From NCBI GenBank assembly GCA_963606965.1, contig CAVDAL010000020.1:1-44446 (forward strand): DNA of 44,446 bases, in the 5' to 3' direction. The notes under the pieces were generated by a model. That model was not told the DNA's origin, did no database searches, and saw nothing but the letters and a program-made list of their open reading frames with translations. Shown here in pieces: positions 35,801 through 41,706 of this stretch. Origin of the DNA: CAVDAL01 sp963606965. GTDB taxonomy: Bacteria; Actinomycetota; Coriobacteriia; Coriobacteriales; QAMH01. Position 1 is the stretch's first letter; each line of letters opens with the position of its first letter. The position numbers and the translations under genes are program-made.

Positions 35801-36854
35801 TAAATTTAATCTTATCCTTATTGACCTTGATAGAAACAACTTGATCAGAACCATCGACAATTGATCCGTCTGCATATCTCCATTGAATATTTACCTTAAA
35901 CGTACCAGTTTTGCAGGGAATAAACTTAAGCTTATCATTCTCGATGGAGAATTTGATGATATCTTTCCCATTTCCACCAAACACAGATGAGGAATCGTCA
36001 GCAAGACTTGCAGTAGCTTCAATTCCCCACTTGTTGCTATCTTCAAGCAGCGACACAGACTCTTCACTAAACGAGCGTGAAGTGCCATCGCCATTACTAA
36101 GCTCTTTCGTAAAGATGTTGTCTATATTTTCATAATAATCGGTAACATCGCCATCAGCAGATGCAACAGCAGTAAAAGTATCATTCACGATATCGCACAA
36201 GGCAATGGGTTTAATATTTTCTTCACTACCAATAGCTACAGACACACTTTCCAACTTGCCTGCATTCTCATATGCAAACTTGAATGTCCCCTGCAACTCA
36301 GTAGTCTTGCGATCCAAAGATGCGAAAATAGTACCAGTGCCAACTTTGTTGGTTGTAATCTCTATACTCTCATCAGAATGTTTAACAGAAAAAGGCGCTC
36401 CTTCACTTATTGAGACCGTATCAATACTAGCGTTTCTGAAGCCAACTTTTTCTATACCAGAAAAATCGAGTTGAACATCGAGCGGTGCATCAGCGCCATT
36501 TCCCTGTGTTTTGGCGACAGCTTTCTCAGCCTCAGAGACGATAACCTTATAAGATTCACTTTGAGTATTAATATCGTCTTTCGATACATCAGGCATAAGT
36601 GCCCCAGCAACAAAATTTGAATCTTCAACCTTGAATTTGTTTGTGAACTCTTTATTTACTGCTGGGTGCTCATCAAACTTGAGAGATGTAATCTTTCCAT
36701 TAGTAACGGAGACCGTCTCAGGTGCTGTTGAAGATTGGTCAAGTGCATTTGCCCCTTTTTCGCAAAGAAAAACCCCCGCAGGCAACATGAGCACCGAAAG
36801 GGAAATTGCAAGTGCAACCCTTATCACCTTTTCCATTCGTTTCCTAATTCGCAT
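32856..36854 (-). CDS. Large Ig-like surface protein with C-terminal membrane anchor
   Basis: 1332-residue type I membrane protein: signal peptide (MRIRKRMEKVIRVALAISLSVLMLPAG), a long extracellular part, one C-terminal membrane helix (FIVSVVVILLLVGAIIVLLA) and a short AKRKKSQEA tail. The middle contains at least three Ig-like repeats with a recurring pattern: FVIDNTAPxT, NGKYY/F..RTA, TVTVTEHNF, then DxAGN. Such repeats form adhesin-like stalks. No LPXTG is seen. ATG 36854 has AGGA upstream; an upstream in-frame ATG is less likely. Set among T7SS genes it may be a surface extension or receptor of the system; function is unproven. The 207 nt after it hold no gene. Confidence 0.75.
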   Translation of the reverse strand: MRIRKRMEKVIRVALAISLSVLMLPAGVFLCEKGANALDQSSTAPETVSVTNGKITSLKFDEHPAVNKEFTNKFKVEDSNFVAGALMPDVSKDDINTQSESYKVIVSEAEKAVAKTQGNGADAPLDVQLDFSGIEKVGFRNASIDTVSISEGAPFSVKHSDESIEITTNKVGTGTIFASLDRKTTELQGTFKFAYENAGKLESVSVAIGSEENIKPIALCDIVNDTFTAVASADGDVTDYYENIDNIFTKELSNGDGTSRSFSEESVSLLEDSNKWGIEATASLADDSSSVFGGNGKDIIKFSIENDKLKFIPCKTGTFKVNIQWRYADGSIVDGSDQVVSIKVNKDKIKFKGIESQNLRSSADQQTAVNNYCKLESSQYKTIGPDETSFNLVVAKEKLWQEDEYSLNDSGGSVKMAKDAFSLPETLDAYTGMLISDESVLDFEDESKLNLQIKSAGEVQVELFDGDADPNASDDNARHGVTSDDAGKIWYNGGKDGLVSVKADGYALKLADKTAGSAAEWADEEYADTIVLSEANGELVQVTPNDSNPDNEKPNLHKYYVKATDGSVFMAESSCYYDSAAPQYESFIISPSESKGDDGVFAKILDAVKGIFYSSQAAKVTMNVSDGDGSGIKSLDVDDVGADGHASPESNEQKTEWSIDLNDHTDINIKNWKVNVVDYAGNNIVKSLYDAKEVPQEIRRVISDSTAPEITLDFTGSSAVNGKYFKRDKGATRTAVLTVTVASVAEKYLSEYCGNNPVFTYSYKYPDGKSGKESVLLKSILNGSKIESGDENLVKYQYLVSFDKDGVYKISKCSFTDVIGRVAKADCPGEFVIDNTAPKTSVEFDNDDVSNGKYYNAARTATVTVTEHNFSKHDFVIDMKASGGNGKEYTPPSIGTWVSKGDTHTIKVSFPGQGTYSLNVSGQDLASNSSNEVTVDEFVIDTVKPEISIKVGGISNPKNRAFSKDAPLSVDVKDTNADGSTKTSCDIKAISWNNEGSPYKEKRSTSATVVSIKCADPAYKASSDGVYRVTVKAVDMAGNTNSKTADWSVNRFGSTYILSSATSELLETKYLRKQTIHDINVTEINPSGLQEDKTQVTMTLGNQNSQLEKNVDYSFTKSSGNSWPAYEYKIKSSNFVDNGTYQITLHSVDNAGHESENTMAKKNEQRTNSADIMLVYDNVSPVCTSSGFEESTVAASQHEVKLNLEDNIAIRSAKIKVNDQVVGEFGDGDANGEVSMTANNPGASLRKLSGAHDAKFGLTLKESSSSQVVKIEYEDMAGNTGEYTTPSVFINSNFFLRWLHNIPLFIVSVVVILLLVGAIIVLLAKRKKSQEA

Positions 36855-36929
36855 TTTGTTCCATCCTATTCCTATTTCTAACAGTTCAACCAACTTCGAC
36901 ACTAATCCAAGCATCTCAATAAAAACTAA

Positions 36930-37577
36930 TCATTCAATACGCTCCTCTGTATGAATTTCAATAATGTTCTGTCTAATGACAAAGCGGAAACTTTCGCCAT
37001 CACATTGCATTTCGTCAACATCGCGCCGCTCATCAGAAGAATCAAGTTGCGGTTGATTAACAAGGAGACCCGTCGGTTGCTCGGAAATTTCTTCTGAAAA
37101 ACCAAGAACACCTGTTGGCTCCTCGGAATCCTCCTGTATCAAAATGTCAGTCTCGTTCTCAGACGCATCTATGTTCAAAATCCCAGTAGGCTTCTCGGAT
37201 TCTTCCGAAGTAAAGTTACCAGCAGCATTTCCACCAAAAGAATCTGTGGCAACATCCCTCTCATCAAGAGTTCTGCGTGCGCCCACGTTGACAATCTCTT
37301 CTTCCCGCACATCAGAATTAAAATTAAATGTTTTACTATCGCCTTTCTTGGGCTCTTCTATGATTGGTGAAATAACCTTAGGCTCTTTTATAACTTGACG
37401 CGAAAAGCGACCGTCCTTGCGCTTAGTAAGATTCCGCTGATTTTTAACTGGTTTGTGACGCAAATAGCGAATCGCATCCATAGCATCTGTGCGGAAGAAC
37501 ATAAAAACACAAACAATGAGAGACAATCCAGCAAGCACAAAAGCAGCCATTGCAAAACCAAAATACACTGTTTCCAT
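36930..37577 (-). CDS. Single-TM protein with repeated Thr-Gly-x-Leu motifs, candidate phospho-adaptor
   Basis: 215 residues: one N-terminal membrane helix (about 8-28), a basic stretch, then a long acidic, probably disordered cytoplasmic tail with four T-x-x-L sites in repeated context: EKPTGILN, NETDILI, EEPTGVLG, EQPTGLLV (roughly 120-185). No known domain. The same motif occurs in the FHA proteins of the locus. I infer that it is a multiply phosphorylated docking platform for FHA domains, anchored to the membrane next to the kinase, whose gene precedes it by 11 nt. GAGAGG lies 7 nt before the ATG. Confidence 0.65.
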   Translation of the reverse strand: METVYFGFAMAAFVLAGLSLIVCVFMFFRTDAMDAIRYLRHKPVKNQRNLTKRKDGRFSRQVIKEPKVISPIIEEPKKGDSKTFNFNSDVREEEIVNVGARRTLDERDVATDSFGGNAAGNFTSEESEKPTGILNIDASENETDILIQEDSEEPTGVLGFSEEISEQPTGLLVNQPQLDSSDERRDVDEMQCDGESFRFVIRQNIIEIHTEERIE

Positions 37578-37588
37578 ATGTCAGCCTC

Positions 37589-39445
37589 TCACTCGATTCC
37601 AGTTACCGCGTCGGCTGAATATGCCGTCTTGATTTTCGCCCGAGCAGCTTTTAGTTCGATGTTTTTTACTTGTTTATAAAGGCTTCCATTCTCATCATCA
37701 GGCGAAATATTGAGTTCATTGATTGCTTTTTCAAGATCCGATAATAGTGTGTATGCTCCAGGAATATTGCCCGATATGTCTCCTCCATCAGCAGTAGTCA
37801 CCACACGGTCTTCTTGCTCCACATGACCGATGCTCTTAAACTTATACATATATGTTTCAATTGCATTTGCAACCAGAGAACAACTCTCTAATTTAGGGCG
37901 ATCTTTGCCCATATTTGAAATGCTTGACACAAGTTCATCAAGACTCTTCCAATACTTAACATAGAGTTCTTGGTTTTCGTCGCCTGTCCTTAAGGCTCCA
38001 TCAATATTGGTCGTGAATTCAGCAATAGCCGCAAAAGCCTTCGCGTCATGAGCATTCTCATAATTTTCATCCCTTGCAGCAATTTCAAAGTATTCCTTTG
38101 ATGCTTTGATGCGCGTAGCTTGATTTTCCTTACTTGGCTTACAATCGATACTATCCTCATTAGTCTGACCATAGGTATAGTAGAAGAAATAGAGCCTACC
38201 AATCTTGTCAAAAATTGGAGTAAATTTAGTATCATTTTGTCTGGAAACAAGATATTCCTCATAGACGCTATCCATGAGTTCCTTTTCCGAAACCTTATGC
38301 CCGTCATCGAGCTCAATAGCTCGCCCATTGTTTTGTGAACTGGTAAAAACTTCATCAGCTTCCAGAGAGTCTATAAGACTTTCATAAGCTTCAATTGAAT
38401 CAGGTTTACACTTGATGGCTGCGACCGATTCAGCTGCAGCAAGTTGAGGTTCTGTTTTACATTTAACTTTAGCAATAGTGAGATGACTTTCATAGCTATC
38501 AGAAACTGCCCCCTCATGTAGCGCGAACATTCCAACACCCGTTAAAGCAAGAACGACAGAAAGAATTCCTGGAATCGCAAATGCGCGAATCTTGTTTTTT
38601 TGTTGAGTTTTATATTCGTGTGTAAGCTCTTGATAAATATCAATATCACCGGCAAGTTCACCGCATGTCTGATATCGATCCTCTCGCCGCAACTCCATAC
38701 ACTTAGGGATGATTGTTTCTGCAAATCCCTCGCCAACCACAGGATTAACCGAACGCACATCAGGAATATCAAAACCAGATGGAGGAGCTTGACCAGCAAG
38801 CAAATGCCACATAGTTGCGCCAACGGCATATATATCAGAACGGGCATCCGTTTGTGCTTTGCCATACTGTTCAGGCGGAGCATACCCCTCAGTGCCAAAA
38901 GCTTGGGTGTCTGTTTTCTCGTAATCTTTGTACTCACGTGACACACCAAAATCGATGAGTTTAATATATCCATCTGGATGAAGCATTAAATTTCCTGGCT
39001 TCATATCACGATAGATAATGGGTGGATTTTGTCTATGAAGATACCCCAAAGCGTCGCACACTTGTAGCATCCAATCATGGACATCTTCCTCGCTCTGCGG
39101 ACCTTTCCGGCGCACAAGCTTATCCAAAGACTCACCTTCGACATGATCCATAACGACATAAATAAAATCGTCTGTTTTTGCCACGTCGACAATACTGACA
39201 ATGTTTGGATGAGATAGCTTGGTCATCAAGTCTGCTTCTGCTGCCAGACTTTGCTCGACAGGACGACCAGTCTTATCAACAGCATGACGATAAACCTCTT
39301 TGATAGCCCATTGTTTATTTGTCAACTCAAGATCTGCCGCCAGAAATACACGCGACATACCACCTTTCCCAATAAGGCGCATTATCTCGTAACGTCCAGC
39401 GATAATATCGCCTCTTTTAAGTTGACTTTCATATGAGGGAGGCAT
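37589..39445 (-). CDS. Transmembrane Ser/Thr protein kinase (Hanks type)
   Basis: 618 residues. Kinase domain at about 16-275: glycine loop LIGKGGMSRVFLA, catalytic Lys in QWAIKEV, catalytic loop IIYRDMKPGNLML (Asp near 146), DFG near 165-167, activation loop with TDTQAFGTEGYAPPEQYG, then DIYAVGATMWHLLAG. One membrane helix at about 288-312, and an extracellular region of about 300 residues with helical repeat character (CKTEPQLAAAESVAAIKCKPDSIEAYESL), not PASTA. Start ATG 39445 overlaps the PP2C stop (TAATG). Kinase and phosphatase in the same T7SS operon with four FHA domains suggests phosphorylation control of secretion. Confidence 0.93.
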   Translation of the reverse strand: MPPSYESQLKRGDIIAGRYEIMRLIGKGGMSRVFLAADLELTNKQWAIKEVYRHAVDKTGRPVEQSLAAEADLMTKLSHPNIVSIVDVAKTDDFIYVVMDHVEGESLDKLVRRKGPQSEEDVHDWMLQVCDALGYLHRQNPPIIYRDMKPGNLMLHPDGYIKLIDFGVSREYKDYEKTDTQAFGTEGYAPPEQYGKAQTDARSDIYAVGATMWHLLAGQAPPSGFDIPDVRSVNPVVGEGFAETIIPKCMELRREDRYQTCGELAGDIDIYQELTHEYKTQQKNKIRAFAIPGILSVVLALTGVGMFALHEGAVSDSYESHLTIAKVKCKTEPQLAAAESVAAIKCKPDSIEAYESLIDSLEADEVFTSSQNNGRAIELDDGHKVSEKELMDSVYEEYLVSRQNDTKFTPIFDKIGRLYFFYYTYGQTNEDSIDCKPSKENQATRIKASKEYFEIAARDENYENAHDAKAFAAIAEFTTNIDGALRTGDENQELYVKYWKSLDELVSSISNMGKDRPKLESCSLVANAIETYMYKFKSIGHVEQEDRVVTTADGGDISGNIPGAYTLLSDLEKAINELNISPDDENGSLYKQVKNIELKAARAKIKTAYSADAVTGIE

Positions 39446-40269
39446 TACAGCACCTCCTCATCAACATGTAAGAGAACGGCGGTCAAATTATCACGTTCCC
39501 CACGTTCCATAACTGTCTTGGCGAGTGACTTCAGATGCATGCGGGCACGTGGATAATCACCACATGATTCTTCTTGCCACATTGTCTCCATTGCCGCATC
39601 GGAAAACTCTTCCCAGAGTTCTTTCTCTGTTAACACATGTCTGAATCCATCGCTACACAATAAATAGTTTGCATTTGTATCAAGTTGCCCATGAATGATT
39701 GCAGGAACAACCTCTTTTGAAGAACCGATGCACTGCAACAACACATTGCGTTGTGGGTGAACAGCTGCTTCTTCCAAGGTCATATTTCCAGCATCAATCT
39801 CGCGTTTTACAAAGGTCTGATCTTCTGTCAATTGAACAGGTCTTTCTTTACCAAGTTCATATACGCGAGAATCTCCCACGTGGACAATCGAATAGCGTCT
39901 ACCAACAGCAAGCAAAGCTGTAAGCGTTGTTCCTAAATTCATCTGTTCATACATTCCATGCCGCATTATCTTGAGATTCATTTCTTGAACAAGACCATTC
40001 CACTGTCCTCCAACAAACTGTTCAAATCCACTAACAGAAGTGTCGATAGTCTCAAGCGATAGTGGCAAAACCTTATCAAACCATTGAGCAAGAGAACGCA
40101 CGACCGTTGCCGAAGCAAGTTCACCCTTGCTAAGTCCGCCCATACCGTCAGCAACAGCAACGAGTGCAACGTCACCAAGAGAAGTCGATGCAACCTTGAT
40201 GAGAAAGCTATCTTGATTAGTCTCTTTAATGTGTCCCTTATCAGAGTATCCAGCTGCCTTAAATCTCAT
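39445..40269 (-). CDS. PP2C-family protein phosphatase
   Basis: Metal-dependent Ser/Thr phosphatase of about 274 residues, the expected partner that reverses the adjacent kinase. Motifs: GYSDKGHIKETNQDSFL, VADGMGGLSKGE, LGTTLTALLAV, SIVHVGDSRVY, LLCSDGFRHVLTE, ERDNLTAVLLHV, covering all PP2C metal-binding Asp motifs. It overlaps the kinase start by 1 nt. Start: ATG 40269 with GGGGAG about 11 nt upstream; a GTG at 40281 overlapping the previous stop (GTGA) is the alternative. Confidence 0.93.
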   Translation of the reverse strand: MRFKAAGYSDKGHIKETNQDSFLIKVASTSLGDVALVAVADGMGGLSKGELASATVVRSLAQWFDKVLPLSLETIDTSVSGFEQFVGGQWNGLVQEMNLKIMRHGMYEQMNLGTTLTALLAVGRRYSIVHVGDSRVYELGKERPVQLTEDQTFVKREIDAGNMTLEEAAVHPQRNVLLQCIGSSKEVVPAIIHGQLDTNANYLLCSDGFRHVLTEKELWEEFSDAAMETMWQEESCGDYPRARMHLKSLAKTVMERGERDNLTAVLLHVDEEVL

Positions 40270-40277
40270 ACGTACAC

Positions 40278-41660
40278 TCACTCCCCATTCGAAGCTAGCA
40301 ACACTTGAAATGTGAAGAGTTCATCACTCATGCGCACTGAATCGCCATCAGCCAACTTAACCCGCTGATGGGCTGACAATGACTGCTCATTAATAAAAGT
40401 CCCATTGAGAGAATCATCATCCTCAATCCAACAACCTTCGTCATCCACACTAAAAATAGCGTGAGAACGAGATACTGTTTTGGTGTTTTTCACTTGAAAT
40501 GAACTGTATTTTGATTTTCCAATGACAAAGCGTCGACCTGTAATTTCGCAACATTGTTTTGTTTTGTTGTGTAGCAAACAATATTTAGGTTTCGGCTGCT
40601 CAGGCACCAAAAGACCTGTCTCACATTCGCTTTCTTCCAAACTCCCTAGAGAAATGCCATCAGAAATTTGATTGCACAAATCGCCGTCTGCTGGCAGCTT
40701 CGTCAAAGAGTCATCCATATCAGAAACTTCAGAACTCTTAGTAAAACTATCCGTTGACATCACAGGAGTTTTAATCGACTCATCAGGTCTTAAATCAACT
40801 GGAAGAGATGAAAAATCAACACCATTCAAAACACCCGTCTCTGGATAATCACTCCAATCGCCATACACACTCTTTTCGGAGTATTCAGATTGAGGAGAAC
40901 ATACATTTCTGGTCTGCTCTACATCCAGATTATTTTCACCATTGTCTTCTTCGTCAGCAAGAACGCCTGTGAGAGCATCAAGAACAGGGCGTCCTGCAAG
41001 AGCATCAGCATTGGATACTTTCGAAAGAACGGTAGTCCCCCGATATAAAGGCTGTGATATTTCTTTTGACGGTTTTGTTTTGGCTGACAACCGCGATGAT
41101 AAATAACTCTCTGCAGCATCATGTAGATAAGAGCTAAGACCAACCGAATCAAAGCGATTACAGTCAGAAAAATACTGCAAACACTTAGATTTAAGAGAAG
41201 CTGCATCGGCATCCATAGGATTAATTAAAGAGACGAGAGATTGAAAGAAGGACTGTATAGCCTCAATATTTACACTGACTCCAGCCCAAGGTAAGCAGAC
41301 AAACCTCACAGATTGAAACCACGGATCGAAAAATACTCTCTCCACAGAAACATCGATTTGTTTAAGTGGAATACCATTTGACATGCAAGCAGAAAGCATT
41401 TTGCTAATTTGAAGAAATGTATTTGCAACCTGCTCGCCATTATGAGGTTGTTGAGCCCAAGTCTTATACTCAGCAAACTCGGTCACATCAAATCTAACCT
41501 CATGTAGCATGTTAGAACGTGGTTCTATCTCAAAACGCATAATCGAACTGCATTCAACAGTCCTTATTCGCTCTGCAAGCTCGCTATCAAATATATCTTC
41601 TTGGCTTCCTATATACCGAAGAACAATCGATCCGCGTATTTTTCCGATATGACTATCCAT
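40278..41660 (-). CDS. FHA-domain protein with EssB-like/DUF6382-type N-terminus and Thr-x-x-Leu sites
   Basis: About 460 residues. N-terminal ~200 show the same pseudokinase-type pattern as the terminal FHA gene (LKQIDVSVERVFFDPWFQSVRFVCLPWAG). A disordered middle holds four T-x-x-L sites: GTTVLSK, LTGVLAD, ETGVLNG, ETGLLVP. The C-terminal ~100 residues are an FHA domain (FVIGKSKYSSFQV, VSRSHAIF, DDSLNGTFIN). It could bind its own phosphorylated sites or those of the adaptor. No membrane segment. I prefer ATG 41660 over a GTG at 41684. It heads the kinase-phosphatase gene set. Confidence 0.75.
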   Translation of the reverse strand: MDSHIGKIRGSIVLRYIGSQEDIFDSELAERIRTVECSSIMRFEIEPRSNMLHEVRFDVTEFAEYKTWAQQPHNGEQVANTFLQISKMLSACMSNGIPLKQIDVSVERVFFDPWFQSVRFVCLPWAGVSVNIEAIQSFFQSLVSLINPMDADAASLKSKCLQYFSDCNRFDSVGLSSYLHDAAESYLSSRLSAKTKPSKEISQPLYRGTTVLSKVSNADALAGRPVLDALTGVLADEEDNGENNLDVEQTRNVCSPQSEYSEKSVYGDWSDYPETGVLNGVDFSSLPVDLRPDESIKTPVMSTDSFTKSSEVSDMDDSLTKLPADGDLCNQISDGISLGSLEESECETGLLVPEQPKPKYCLLHNKTKQCCEITGRRFVIGKSKYSSFQVKNTKTVSRSHAIFSVDDEGCWIEDDDSLNGTFINEQSLSAHQRVKLADGDSVRMSDELFTFQVLLASNGE

Positions 41661-41706
41661 AAATGTTCTAACCCCAGTTTTCACACATCACAAACAAAGA
41701 ATGTTT

